This document shows, one piece after another, positions 7,894-16,637 of a stretch of DNA of 64,000 nt. The notes under the pieces are model-generated. The model had not been told where the DNA came from and searched no databases. It saw nothing but the letters and a program-made list of their open reading frames with translations. The first letter of the stretch is position 1, and the number at the start of each line of letters is the position of its first letter. A program made the translations under genes and the position numbers. Source of the stretch: Arthrobacter sp. ISL-48 (GTDB lineage: Bacteria; Actinomycetota; Actinomycetes; Actinomycetales; Micrococcaceae); the NCBI RefSeq assembly GCF_018613805.1, contig NZ_JAGGPL010000003.1:124001-188000 (forward strand), in the 5' to 3' direction.

Positions 7894-9180
7894 ATGATGC
7901 TCTCTCACAATGCCCGACAAATGGCAGTTCTTGGCGTGGCGGCCGCGCTTCTAATGACCGGTTGTGGACGTGATTCCGGAGCTCCAGCGGGAGCGAACGC
8001 TCCGGCTGCAGCACCGATTTCCTCAGGCCCGGCTACTGGAACCATCAACGTTTGGGCGCAGGCCGACGAAGGTGCGGCCCTGCCCACCCTGGCCAAGGAC
8101 TTTGAGGCCGCCAACCCGGGCGTAAAGGTCAACGTGACAGCAGTGCCCTGGGACGCCGCCCACAACAAGTACCAGACCGCCATTGCCGGCGGTACCACCC
8201 CGGACGTGGCCCAGATGGGCACCACGTGGATGAGCGACTTCAGTGACGCCTTTGAGACGGTCCCCGCCCAGGTGGACACCTCAGGAATCTTTCCCGGGGC
8301 CCTGAAGGCAACGGAAGTCTCCGGCACCAATGTCGGCGTTCCGTGGTACGTGGACACGCGGGTGGTTTACTACCGCAGTGACCTGGCGGCCCAGGCCGGC
8401 TACGACAGCTTCCCGACCACTTGGGATGGTTTCAAATCCCTGGCCAAGGATCTGCAGACCAAGGCCGGCGCCAAGTACGGAGTGGCCCTGCCGACCGGTG
8501 TCGCGGACGACTTCCAGTCCATGCTGCCTTTCCCCTGGTCCAACGGAGCCCAGCTGGTGAACGCCGACAGCACCAAATGGACGTTGGACACCCCCGAAAT
8601 GGTGGGTGCCCTGAAGTACTTCAACAGCTTCTTTGAAGATGGCATCGCCAATAAGACGCCGGCAACCGGCGCCGGCGCGGCCGAGGCGGCCTTCGTCAAC
8701 GGCTCGGTGCCCATGCTGATCGCCGGCCCGTCCGAAATCGGCCAGTTGGATAAGGCAGGCGGCCCGGGTTTCGCGGACAAATACAAGGTAGGGATGATCC
8801 CGAAGGAAAAGTCCTCTACCTCCTTCGTTGGTGGGTCCGACCTGGTGGTCTTCAAAAAGACCCAGAACCGGGACACCGCGTGGAAGTTCATCCAGTACCT
8901 CTCCCAGCCCGAGGTTCAGCTCAAGTTCCACAAGCTCACCGGCGACCTGCCGGCCAAGCAGGCTGCCTGGACCGACTCGTCACTGTCCGGCGATGCCAAG
9001 CTCACCGTCTTCGGAAACCAGCTGAAGGACACAAACTCCCCTCCGGCGGTCACCACCTGGACCCAGGTTTCCGCAGCCGCTGACAAGCAGCTGGAGCAGA
9101 TCGTCAAGGCCGGCAAGGACCCGGCCGCTGCGTTGAAGGAACTGCAGGCCACGGCTGATTCAGCAGGAACGGGCCACTAA
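7894..9180 (+). CDS. Sugar ABC transporter substrate-binding lipoprotein
   Basis: This is the extracellular binding protein of a CUT1-type sugar importer. The 428-residue precursor has a signal peptide and lipobox (LLMTGC, Cys about residue 24), a low-complexity Ala/Pro/Ser linker, then a bacterial extracellular solute-binding family 1 fold beginning GTINVWAQADEGAALPTLAKDF. FVNGSVPMLIAGP and SFVGGSDLVVFKKTQNRDTAWKFIQYLS are typical of this family. Two adjacent ATGs (7894, 7897) follow GAAAGGA. The two permeases follow immediately. No ATPase gene is present, so a shared MsmK/UgpC-like ATPase elsewhere is assumed, as is common for CUT1 systems. The substrate is unknown; the GH30 enzyme points to a glucan oligosaccharide. 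Confidence 0.92.
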   Translation: MMLSHNARQMAVLGVAAALLMTGCGRDSGAPAGANAPAAAPISSGPATGTINVWAQADEGAALPTLAKDFEAANPGVKVNVTAVPWDAAHNKYQTAIAGGTTPDVAQMGTTWMSDFSDAFETVPAQVDTSGIFPGALKATEVSGTNVGVPWYVDTRVVYYRSDLAAQAGYDSFPTTWDGFKSLAKDLQTKAGAKYGVALPTGVADDFQSMLPFPWSNGAQLVNADSTKWTLDTPEMVGALKYFNSFFEDGIANKTPATGAGAAEAAFVNGSVPMLIAGPSEIGQLDKAGGPGFADKYKVGMIPKEKSSTSFVGGSDLVVFKKTQNRDTAWKFIQYLSQPEVQLKFHKLTGDLPAKQAAWTDSSLSGDAKLTVFGNQLKDTNSPPAVTTWTQVSAAADKQLEQIVKAGKDPAAALKELQATADSAGTGH

Positions 9181-9181
9181 G

Positions 9182-10129
9182 GTGACGGCGACTTCCAGCC
9201 GTCCACGTAGTGCAGCAACCAGCCGGGCCGGCGGACAGAGGACTGGATCCTCCTCCCGCCGGCGCCGGCAGGCTTTCATCGCCTGGGGCTTCGCCCTCCC
9301 GTTCGTGGCTCTCTTCGGCGTATTCATGCTTGTTCCGCTGATTTCATCCTTCGCGATGTCATTCACGGACTTCACCAGCCGGGACGTCCAGAATCCATTT
9401 TCGGTAGGCTTCGTCGGGCTGGAGCAATACAGCCGCTTGTTCGCCAACCCACAGTTCCTGCATTCGATGCTGAACACCGGCTATTTCGTTGTTGTCGGGA
9501 TCCCGCTGACCATGGCGGTGGCCCTGGGCCTGGCGGTAGCACTGAACAGTGGAATCAAGCGCTTCCGGACGTTCTTCCGGGTGGGCTTCTACACTCCTGT
9601 CGTCACCAGCATCGTGGCCATCGCCGTCGTCTGGCGCTTCATCCTGCAGCCCGATGGCCTCATGAACACCGTCCTCGGTGCAGTCGGAATCCAGGGACCC
9701 GACTGGCTCAACAGCACCACGTGGGCCATGCCCGCAATGATCCTCATGGCTGTATGGCGCAACATGGGCACTTTGATGATCATCTTCCTGGCCGGCCTGC
9801 AGAATGTATCGGCCGAGATGCTGGAAGCAGCGGAGGTGGACGGTGCCAATGCCTGGCAGCGGTTCATCAGAATCACCCTCCCCACCCTCCGTCCGACACT
9901 ACTGTTGGGAGCGGTCCTGCTCTCGGTGGGCTACCTGCAGTTCTTCGAGGAGCCCTTCGTGATGACCAAGGGCGGCCCGCTCGATTCGACGCTGTCCATC
10001 AGCTACTTCACGTTCAACCAGTTCGGGTTCGGACAGTACGGCCTGGCCTCCGCTGCCAGCTACGTCCTTTTTGTAGCCATCGCGCTGTTGAGCCTCATCC
10101 AGTTCCGTGCCCTCCGGTCGAAGGACTAA
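9182..10129 (+). CDS. Sugar ABC transporter permease (MalF-like)
   Basis: A 315-residue inner-membrane permease with about six transmembrane helices after a basic N-terminus. The cytoplasmic EAA loop, EAAEVDGANAWQRFIRITLP, contacts the ATPase. The GTG start lies one base after the stop of the binding-protein gene, so translation is coupled. It pairs with the next gene to form the channel of the importer. Confidence 0.93.
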   Translation: MTATSSRPRSAATSRAGGQRTGSSSRRRRQAFIAWGFALPFVALFGVFMLVPLISSFAMSFTDFTSRDVQNPFSVGFVGLEQYSRLFANPQFLHSMLNTGYFVVVGIPLTMAVALGLAVALNSGIKRFRTFFRVGFYTPVVTSIVAIAVVWRFILQPDGLMNTVLGAVGIQGPDWLNSTTWAMPAMILMAVWRNMGTLMIIFLAGLQNVSAEMLEAAEVDGANAWQRFIRITLPTLRPTLLLGAVLLSVGYLQFFEEPFVMTKGGPLDSTLSISYFTFNQFGFGQYGLASAASYVLFVAIALLSLIQFRALRSKD

Positions 10130-10137
10130 GGATCGCC

Positions 10138-11046
10138 ATGACAACTCCCACCGAAACTCTGAAACCCGAATCATCGAGAACAGCAATTGGCAGCCTTCCC
10201 GGACGGAGCCGCCCGGGCAAGCGCCGCCGTCGGGTCCGTCCCAAAAACCTGACGTATGTGCTGCTCGTGCTCGGGGTCGTCGCCACCCTCTTGCCGTTCG
10301 TGTGGATGCTGCTGGGCTCGTTCAAAACCCAGGGCGAACTCCTGCGCCGGCCGATCACCTGGTGGCCGGAGGCACCCACCCTGGAGAACTACAACCAATG
10401 GTTCACCAACCTGCACATCGACACCTTTTTCATCAACAGCCTGCTCGTTGCCGTCGTCACGGTGCTGGGTAACCTGGTGTTCTGTTCAATGGTGGGCTAT
10501 GCCCTGGCCAAGATGGACTTCCCGGGTAAGCAATTCCTGTTCCTGATCGTCATGGTGACCCTGATGGTTCCTGGCGTGGTTACCTTCGTGCCGCTCTTCG
10601 TGATGGTCAGCAAGCTTGGCCTGGTCAACACCTACCCGGCCCTGTTCCTGCCATTCCTTGCCGGGCCCCTTGGTGTCTTCCTCATGCGCCAGTTCATGAT
10701 GGGTATTCCGGATTCAATCATTGAAGCCGCGCGAATCGACGGGGCCAGCGAACTCCGGATCTTCACTCGGGTGGTCATGCCGCTGTGCGGCCCGCCACTT
10801 GCAACCCTCGGGATTCTCACGTTCCTGACTTCCTGGAACAACTTCCTGTGGCCCCTGGTCGCGGCCCAGAGCCAAGAAAAGTACACCCTCCCGGTAGCGC
10901 TGTCCCTGTTTTCCCAGGGGCAGAACGCCACCAACTATGGATTGCTGCTGGCCGGATCGGTCCTGGTCATCGCGCCCATCATCCTGCTCTTCATCATGCT
11001 GCAGCGCTACTTCATCCAAAGCGTCGCAGCCACCGGCATCAAATAG
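10138..11046 (+). CDS. Sugar ABC transporter permease (MalG-like)
   Basis: The 302-residue second permease has a basic N-terminus, six predicted helices and the EAA loop EAARIDGASELRIFTRVVMP. The same frame stays open upstream to 9721, but ATG 10138 follows TAAGGA, begins eight bases after the preceding stop and yields the normal MalG-type N-terminus, so the longer version is rejected. It ends with the typical YFIQSVAATGIK. Confidence 0.94.
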   Translation: MTTPTETLKPESSRTAIGSLPGRSRPGKRRRRVRPKNLTYVLLVLGVVATLLPFVWMLLGSFKTQGELLRRPITWWPEAPTLENYNQWFTNLHIDTFFINSLLVAVVTVLGNLVFCSMVGYALAKMDFPGKQFLFLIVMVTLMVPGVVTFVPLFVMVSKLGLVNTYPALFLPFLAGPLGVFLMRQFMMGIPDSIIEAARIDGASELRIFTRVVMPLCGPPLATLGILTFLTSWNNFLWPLVAAQSQEKYTLPVALSLFSQGQNATNYGLLLAGSVLVIAPIILLFIMLQRYFIQSVAATGIK

Positions 11047-11089
11047 ATGCTGCCCAGTTCCATCCCCATCACACTTGTGAGGTAAACAC

Positions 11090-11854
11090 ATGCCCTATTC
11101 AGTCCAGCTGTACACCGTCCGCGATGCCGTGGAGGAAGACCTTCCGGGCGCCATCAAGCGCCTGGCGGAGATTGGCTTCACCCAGGTGGAACCGTACAAC
11201 TTCGCCGCCCGCGCCGTGGAGTTCGCCTCTGCCTTCACCGAGAACGGAATCACTGCTCCTACAGGCCACGCCCCGCTGCTGCTGACGGAGGACAAGGACG
11301 AGATCTTCGCCGCGGCCAACCGGCTGGGCATCGGCACGGTGATCGACCCCTATGTCCCGGCCGAACATTGGCAGGACGCTGACTCCATCCGCTCCATCGC
11401 CGAGCAGCTCAACGCGGCTGCCAGGAAGGGCGCGGAGTACGGGATCCGCGTGGGCTACCACAACCACCAGTGGGAGTTGGAGTCCATGATCGACGGCCGC
11501 ACGGCCCTGGAATATTTCGCGGACCTGCTGGACCCTGAACTGGTCCTGGAAGTGGACACGTACTGGGTTGCCGTCGGCGGCCAGGACCCCGTGGACATCC
11601 TCACCAAGCTCGGAGACCGGGTCGTGGCAATCCACATCAAAGACGGCCCGGTGGACATGGACACCAAGGCCCAGCTCCCGGCAGGGCAGGGAAAGATTCC
11701 AGTGGCTGAGGTCATAGCGGCCGCTAAGAGCCTCGAGGTGGGGGTGGTGGAATTCGACGACTACGCAGGTGACGTGTTCGACGGCGTCGCCCAGTCCCTC
11801 GCATTCCTGAACTCCCTCGAGCCCGCCTCCCAGGCGGCTGGAGCCAAGGCATGA
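11090..11854 (+). CDS. Sugar phosphate isomerase/epimerase-family TIM barrel
   Basis: The 254-residue protein belongs to the AP-endonuclease-2/IolE-like superfamily of metal-dependent TIM barrels. Likely metal ligands occur in VEPYNF, VGYHNHQWE, LEVDTYW, AIHIKDG and VVEFDDY, spread over successive beta strands as in the family. GAGGTAAAC precedes ATG 11090. Its stop overlaps the start of the oxidoreductase gene (ATGA), implying coupled synthesis. Such isomerase/oxidoreductase pairs act on keto or deoxy sugars; some take part in glycoside cleavage through 3-keto intermediates. The exact reaction cannot be read from the sequence. Confidence 0.8.
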   Translation: MPYSVQLYTVRDAVEEDLPGAIKRLAEIGFTQVEPYNFAARAVEFASAFTENGITAPTGHAPLLLTEDKDEIFAAANRLGIGTVIDPYVPAEHWQDADSIRSIAEQLNAAARKGAEYGIRVGYHNHQWELESMIDGRTALEYFADLLDPELVLEVDTYWVAVGGQDPVDILTKLGDRVVAIHIKDGPVDMDTKAQLPAGQGKIPVAEVIAAAKSLEVGVVEFDDYAGDVFDGVAQSLAFLNSLEPASQAAGAKA

Positions 11855-13011
11855 GCGCCACGCCAGGTGACGCCGACAAGGGTTCCGCATTCTCCGCGTC
11901 GTCCCGCCGGGGGCCGGTCGGCGTCGCCGTCATCGGCGCCGGAAACATCAGCAAGCAGTACCTGGATAACCTGACCGTCTTCCCCGACGTCAGGGTGCAC
12001 GTGATCGCGGATCTGTTTGAGGAGGCCGCGGAAGCGCGCGCCAAGGAGTACGGCGTTCCGGAGTGGGGCGGGGTGGGCGCCGCGTTGAACCACCCCGACG
12101 TCGAGATCATCGTCAACCTGACCATCCCGGCAGCGCACGTGGAGGTAGCCACCGCTGCAGTCAACGCCGGCAAGCACGTCTGGACCGAGAAGCCGTTCTC
12201 CCTGGACCGCGAATCCGGGATCGGGCTGCTCAAGGCTGCCGACGCCGCCGGGATCCGGCTGGGCTGCGCCCCTGACACCTTCCTCGGTGCCGGGCTGCAG
12301 ACAGCCCGCAGGCTGATCGAACGCGGCGACATCGGCACCCCCCTGACCGCCCTGACTGCCTTCCAGACACCCGGCCCGGAATCCTGGCACCCGAACCCGG
12401 CCTTCCTCTTCCAGCACGGCGCCGGGCCCCTGTTCGACATGGGACCGTACTATCTCACCGCCCTGGTCCAGACCTTCGGCTCCGTACGGCGCGTGGCCGC
12501 CGTCGGCTCTGCCTCCAAGACAACCCGCATGATCGGTTCCGGACCCAAGGCCGGCGAAGAATTCGCCGTCGAAGTCCCCACCCACGTCTCCGCCATGGCG
12601 GAGTTCGACGGCGGCGCCTCCTCGCACAGTGTATTCAGCTTCGAGTCACCACGCGACCGCGCCGGCTTCGTGGAGATCACCGGCACGGAGGCCACCATTT
12701 CCCTGCCTGACCCGAACAATTTCGACGGCGACATCAAGCTGTGGCGCGACGGCGACGAGGACTGGACCACCATTCCGGCTACCGGCCCGGCCGAGGGCCG
12801 TGGCCTGGGTGTGCTGGACATCGCCCGCTCCATTCGCGCCGGATTACCACACCGGGCCACGGGTGACCTCGCCTATCACGTGCTGGACACCATGGTTTCG
12901 ATCACCGAATCCACAGAATCCGGCACGTTTATCGACGTCGAAAGCACCGCCATCATCTCCCCAGCCCTCCCTGAGGACTGGAACCCCACGACAGCCACCC
13001 TCGACAACTAA
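11851..13011 (+). CDS. Gfo/Idh/MocA-family NAD(P)-dependent oxidoreductase
   Basis: The 386-residue cytosolic dehydrogenase has an N-terminal Rossmann fold with VAVIGAGNISKQYLDNL (about residues 25-45) and the family's conserved WTEKPFSL motif near residue 112. The C-terminal alpha/beta substrate domain includes DMGPYYLTALVQTFG, which carries the lysine/aspartate/histidine-region equivalents of the family. An N-terminal extension of about 23 polar residues precedes the fold. It overlaps the isomerase by four bases. It probably oxidises a sugar or glycoside delivered by the transporter. Confidence 0.88.
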   Translation: MSATPGDADKGSAFSASSRRGPVGVAVIGAGNISKQYLDNLTVFPDVRVHVIADLFEEAAEARAKEYGVPEWGGVGAALNHPDVEIIVNLTIPAAHVEVATAAVNAGKHVWTEKPFSLDRESGIGLLKAADAAGIRLGCAPDTFLGAGLQTARRLIERGDIGTPLTALTAFQTPGPESWHPNPAFLFQHGAGPLFDMGPYYLTALVQTFGSVRRVAAVGSASKTTRMIGSGPKAGEEFAVEVPTHVSAMAEFDGGASSHSVFSFESPRDRAGFVEITGTEATISLPDPNNFDGDIKLWRDGDEDWTTIPATGPAEGRGLGVLDIARSIRAGLPHRATGDLAYHVLDTMVSITESTESGTFIDVESTAIISPALPEDWNPTTATLDN

Positions 13012-13057
13012 CCCGTGCCCGCCCCCAAACGGCGAGCCCAACGCAAAGGAGCGCTCC

Positions 13058-15460
13058 ATGTCCACCTCCCCCTCCACTCCCGCACAACCGTCTCCACAAG
13101 GCTTCGGCCGGTTCAGCCGCCGGAGCTTCATGACCACAGCAGCCGTCGCGGCTGCAGCGGCAGGTTCAGTGTTCGCCCAGCCCGGCGTGGCGAACGCCGC
13201 CCCGAAGCCTCCCCGCGCCTCCGGCTCGGCCAAAGTGACCTGGAGCTCTGAGTCCACAGCCGCAGGCTACGCGCCAAAGAGCAGCGCCTGGTTCGCTGAT
13301 CCGGCGGTCGGCCTGGCCTCAGTCCCCTACAAGCTCAGCCAGCGCAGCGACATCGCCCTGGCCGCCTCAGGCAGAAACTCCGGAACGATAATCACGGTCG
13401 ACGCGGCGAAGTCGTACCAGAGCATGCTCGGCATCGGCTGCTCGATGGAGGACACGACCATCCACAACCTGGCGCTGATGAGCAAGAAGACGCGGTCCCA
13501 GGTCCTCCAATCGCTCTTCGACCCCGCCAGTGGCGCCGGGTTCGACCTTGTCCGCATCTGTTTCGGCTCCTCCGACTTCAGCCATTCGGAGTTTTACACG
13601 TACGACGACGGCGCGGCCGATCCGACCCTGTCGCGGTTCTCCATCCAGAAGGACGTGGACAACAACATCATTTCCACCCTTCAGGACGCGCTCAAGATCA
13701 ACCCGAACCTTGCCATCTGCGGCACCGCGTGGAGCGCCCCTGCCTGGATGAAGGACAACAACAGCCTCATCGACGGCCACCTGCTCGACGAGCACGTTCC
13801 CACCCTCGCCCGCTACTACCGGATGATCATGCAGGCCTACGCCCAGCAGGGGATCACCATCCACGCCGTGACGCCGCAGAACGAACCCGGCTGGCCTGCC
13901 GGCCACTACCCGAGCATGCTGGTATCGGGGCAGCAGCAGAAACAGCTCATCAACGCCATGCGCGCCGAGTTCGACGCGCATGGCATCACCACGCAGATCT
14001 GGGCCTGGGACTGGAATTTCGGCGACACCGGGAGCTACATCACCGACGCGCTCGGCAACAGCAAGTCCGGATACACCGACGCATACCACAACACCAAAGG
14101 CATCGCCTGGCACGACTACTCAGGTGACCCCAGCACGATGTCCCTGGCGAAGACCGACTACCCCGACCTCGACATGGTCATGACCGAGCGGATGTGGTGG
14201 GGCACGGCGGGCGCGGACCGGATCGCACGCTACATGCGCTGCTGGTCGACGGGCTACATCTCATGGGTCACGATGCTCGACCAGAACAGGGACACCCAAC
14301 AGTATGGTGCGCCGGACCCCTCGCCTCTCATCCAGAACCCCGACGACCGCAACACCTACTGGGCCCTGCCGGAGTACTACCTGTTCGCCCAGTTCTCGAA
14401 GTTCGTCCAGCGCGGCGCCAAGCGGATTTGGAGCGATTACGGCAGCACCGACACCGTCACCACTGTGGCCTTCCTCAACCCTGACGGCACGGTGGCGACC
14501 ATCGTTGTGAACGGAACCTCCACGCCCCAGGACTTTACTCTCCGTGGTGGGCAGCAGCAGCTCATTGACACCCTCCCGGCGAAGACGGTCGGAACCTATG
14601 TCTGGACACCCTCGGCAGCGCCCGCCGGTATAACCGACGCGTACAGCCCGATCCAGGCGGAGGCATACAGCACTGCCGCTGGCGTCGGCGTTGAGGCCAC
14701 CGGTGACAGCAGCGGCGGCGAGGACATCAACTATGTTGGCAACGGAGACTGGGTCGAATACGCCAACGTGGCTTTTGGTGCCCAGACCCCGACCCAGTTC
14801 CTGGCCCGGGTCGCATCCGGCGCCGCCAGCGGTGTCAGCGGCCGGATCGAAGTCCGGGTCGACTCGCCCACCAGTAACCCGATCGGCAGCATCGCGATAG
14901 AGAACACCGGCGGCTGGCAGACCTGGACCACGAAAATTGCCAACGTCTCCGGCGTCACCGGCACCCACAATGTCTACCTGACCTTCGCCAGCGACGGAGC
15001 GGACGACTTCGTCAACCTCAATTGGTTCACGTTCACCCATGACACCGGCACCGATGCGTACGGCCCGATCCAGGCCGAGAAGTACCTCAACGCTTCCGGC
15101 GTCGTCATCGAGGGCACCGGCGACACCGGCGGCGGGCAGGACATCGCCTGGGTCTCCCCCGGTGACTGGGCCGAGTACCCCAACGTCGTGTTTGGTGCCC
15201 AGGCTGCCACCCAGTTCCAGGCCCGGGTGGCATCCGGCGCCGGCGCAGGCGTCACCGGCCTGATAGAAGTCCGGCTCGACTCACCCTCAAGTACCCCTGT
15301 AGGCAGCATCCAGGTATCCAACACCGGCGGCTGGCAGACCTGGACCACCAAGTCCACTGCCATCACCGGCATCACCGGCACCCACACCGTCTACATAACC
15401 TTCAAGAGCGACCAAACCTCCGACTTCACCAACCTCAACTGGTTCACCTTCACCCACTGA
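13058..15460 (+). CDS. Exported GH30 glycosidase with two CBM6 modules
   Basis: The 800-residue enzyme has a twin-arginine signal (RRSFMTT followed by an Ala-rich core and ANAAP). A GH30 (glucosylceramidase/endo-beta-1,6-glucanase clan) catalytic domain spans about residues 60-520, and two CBM6-like modules start near residues 527 and 666. The likely acid/base is Glu276 in TPQNEPGW; the likely nucleophile is Glu377 in VMTERMWWG. ATG 13058 follows AAAGGAGCG; the same frame is open far upstream inside the oxidoreductase gene, but that part is a shadow. CBM6 modules bind beta-glucans or xylan, so extracellular attack on a polysaccharide feeding the importer is likely. No sortase signal is seen, so the enzyme is probably secreted. 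Confidence 0.92.
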   Translation: MSTSPSTPAQPSPQGFGRFSRRSFMTTAAVAAAAAGSVFAQPGVANAAPKPPRASGSAKVTWSSESTAAGYAPKSSAWFADPAVGLASVPYKLSQRSDIALAASGRNSGTIITVDAAKSYQSMLGIGCSMEDTTIHNLALMSKKTRSQVLQSLFDPASGAGFDLVRICFGSSDFSHSEFYTYDDGAADPTLSRFSIQKDVDNNIISTLQDALKINPNLAICGTAWSAPAWMKDNNSLIDGHLLDEHVPTLARYYRMIMQAYAQQGITIHAVTPQNEPGWPAGHYPSMLVSGQQQKQLINAMRAEFDAHGITTQIWAWDWNFGDTGSYITDALGNSKSGYTDAYHNTKGIAWHDYSGDPSTMSLAKTDYPDLDMVMTERMWWGTAGADRIARYMRCWSTGYISWVTMLDQNRDTQQYGAPDPSPLIQNPDDRNTYWALPEYYLFAQFSKFVQRGAKRIWSDYGSTDTVTTVAFLNPDGTVATIVVNGTSTPQDFTLRGGQQQLIDTLPAKTVGTYVWTPSAAPAGITDAYSPIQAEAYSTAAGVGVEATGDSSGGEDINYVGNGDWVEYANVAFGAQTPTQFLARVASGAASGVSGRIEVRVDSPTSNPIGSIAIENTGGWQTWTTKIANVSGVTGTHNVYLTFASDGADDFVNLNWFTFTHDTGTDAYGPIQAEKYLNASGVVIEGTGDTGGGQDIAWVSPGDWAEYPNVVFGAQAATQFQARVASGAGAGVTGLIEVRLDSPSSTPVGSIQVSNTGGWQTWTTKSTAITGITGTHTVYITFKSDQTSDFTNLNWFTFTH
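14636..15457 (+). repeat. Tandem CBM6 coding repeat, 417-bp period
   Basis: The segments starting at 14636 and 15053 encode two similar CBM6 modules in register (DAYSPIQAEAYS and DAYGPIQAEKYL at the starts; NLNWFTFTH at both ends). The 417-base period equals 139 codons. The copies have diverged at many positions, so this is an old module duplication. Confidence 0.8.
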
Positions 15461-15522
15461 CCCTTTCTCGGGGCGGACGCCAAGGTATGTGAGAATCTTG
15501 GCGACCGGCCCGGGCAGGCAGA

Positions 15523-15568
15523 ACTCCGGGGTCGCCCTCGAGCACATGCTCGAAGGCGGCCCCGGAGT
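15523..15568 (+). terminator. Long hairpin after the GH30 gene
   Basis: Arms at 15523-15544 and 15547-15568 are complementary over 22 bases with two mismatches that can form G-U pairs. A smaller inverted repeat (CGCCAAG/CTTGGCG, 15478-15503) precedes it. There is no long T tract, so termination is likely but not certain. It closes the sugar operon. Confidence 0.6.
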
Positions 15569-15641
15569 CGCTTTGGCAACGATCCGGGGACAACTTTCCC
15601 GCCTCAGCAGCCGCCCATACGCACGCCACCATAATGGGAAG

Positions 15642-16139
15642 ATGGCACACCACCCCAGGTATCCTGCTCCAAAACGCAGTGGGGTATTCTCATCGTTCTC
15701 TGCCGTCAGTGTCGCCCTGATGGTTGCCTTTTCGGCGGGTTGTGCTGCTTCCTCCGGCGGAGAACCGCCCTGTTTACCGCCCCCGTATTCGGTGGACCCG
15801 CAGACGGCGAAAGCGGGCGAGACGGTGACGGTCCGGGCACAGGACGCGGACTGTAATCCCCGGTATGGCGCGAACGCGCTCATCCAGGTGACGGTCACTG
15901 ACGCGACTGGCACGCAGGTCATCAACACAACCGCGCCGATGAATGATGCCGGCGGCTTCGTCTATGCCTTTGACGTCCCACCGCAAACGGCCGTCGGCGA
16001 CGCAACAGTGGAAGCAATACCGCACAACGTCGATTGGTGCGACGACACTGGCAGGAACAACCGCGTCCAAGGGGCACCAGTTGCTCTGGAACGGACATCA
16101 TGTGTTGCACGAACAGAGACCCTAAGCATCACCCGCTAG
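15642..16139 (+). CDS. Small lipoprotein of unknown function
   Basis: I do not recognise this 165-residue protein. It has a basic N-terminus, a hydrophobic signal segment and a lipobox (AFSAGC). A Cys-containing proline-rich stretch (EPPCLPPPYSVDP) and a small beta-rich domain follow, with GETVTVRAQDADCNPRYG and FVYAFDVPPQTAVGDATVEA, which resembles an immunoglobulin-like or transthyretin-like fold. Four further cysteines could form disulfides. ATG 15642 follows GGGAAG; the frame is open to 15489 but that extension encodes the hairpin region. It follows the GH30 operon after a terminator-like hairpin, so it may be separately expressed. Confidence 0.65.
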   Translation: MAHHPRYPAPKRSGVFSSFSAVSVALMVAFSAGCAASSGGEPPCLPPPYSVDPQTAKAGETVTVRAQDADCNPRYGANALIQVTVTDATGTQVINTTAPMNDAGGFVYAFDVPPQTAVGDATVEAIPHNVDWCDDTGRNNRVQGAPVALERTSCVARTETLSITR

Positions 16140-16191
16140 ACGCGGTCAATCCCCGGAAGATGCCGAAGCTCACGGGGCGCCTAGATTCGCG

Positions 16192-16494
16192 TCAGTCGCG
16201 AAGCGGCGACCCGACAACATTGAATCTAAACCCTCCGAACGTACCGGACAGCAGCGGACGCGCGGCCGCTATGGATGCCTGGACCTCGGGCAACGCAAGG
16301 GAAGACCGGTGGGCCTCCGCACTGTCCCACAGCTCCACCACGAACACGGTGTCCGGGTCGTCGTCGTTAACTCCAACCTCGTAAGCAAGGCAGCCGATCT
16401 GCCGGAGTGTCTCGCTGCGCTGAGTCAGGTGTTCCACCAACTCGTCGCGCTTGCCTGAAACAGCGCCCAGGGTTCCTACATTCGCAAAGGTCAT
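16192..16494 (-). CDS. Antibiotic biosynthesis monooxygenase (ABM) domain protein
   Basis: A 100-residue single-domain ferredoxin-like alpha+beta protein. MTFANVGTLGAVSGKRDELVEHL, GCLAYEVGVNDDDPDTVFVVELWDSAEAH and the C-terminal GGFRF are typical of the ABM/YgiN superfamily, which includes quinol monooxygenases and haem-degrading enzymes. ATG 16494 is chosen over longer in-frame starts because AGGGC lies just upstream and the product then begins at the domain edge. It is convergent with the lipoprotein and divergent from HPr. Substrate unknown. Confidence 0.82.
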   Translation of the reverse strand: MTFANVGTLGAVSGKRDELVEHLTQRSETLRQIGCLAYEVGVNDDDPDTVFVVELWDSAEAHRSSLALPEVQASIAAARPLLSGTFGGFRFNVVGSPLRD

Positions 16495-16637
16495 AGCCCT
16501 ACCGTAGTAGGACAATGCGACATTCACTGTGCTGGCAAGCCGAAGACTGCAGGTTCGGTATCCGTGCCCCACGCCCGATATATTTGGACAGGAAAATCAG
16601 ACTGACGGTGGGGGCCGTTGAGACAAAAGGAGTCCCG

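Noticed and set aside
9721-10137. N-terminal extension of the second sugar permease
   Set aside because: This part overlaps the first permease in another frame and has no membrane-protein character; ATG 10138 with its ribosome binding site is better.
5303-16191. Integrated prophage or transposon carrying the sugar genes
   Set aside because: No integrase, transposase, terminal repeats or tRNA target was found; only gene order hints at insertion.
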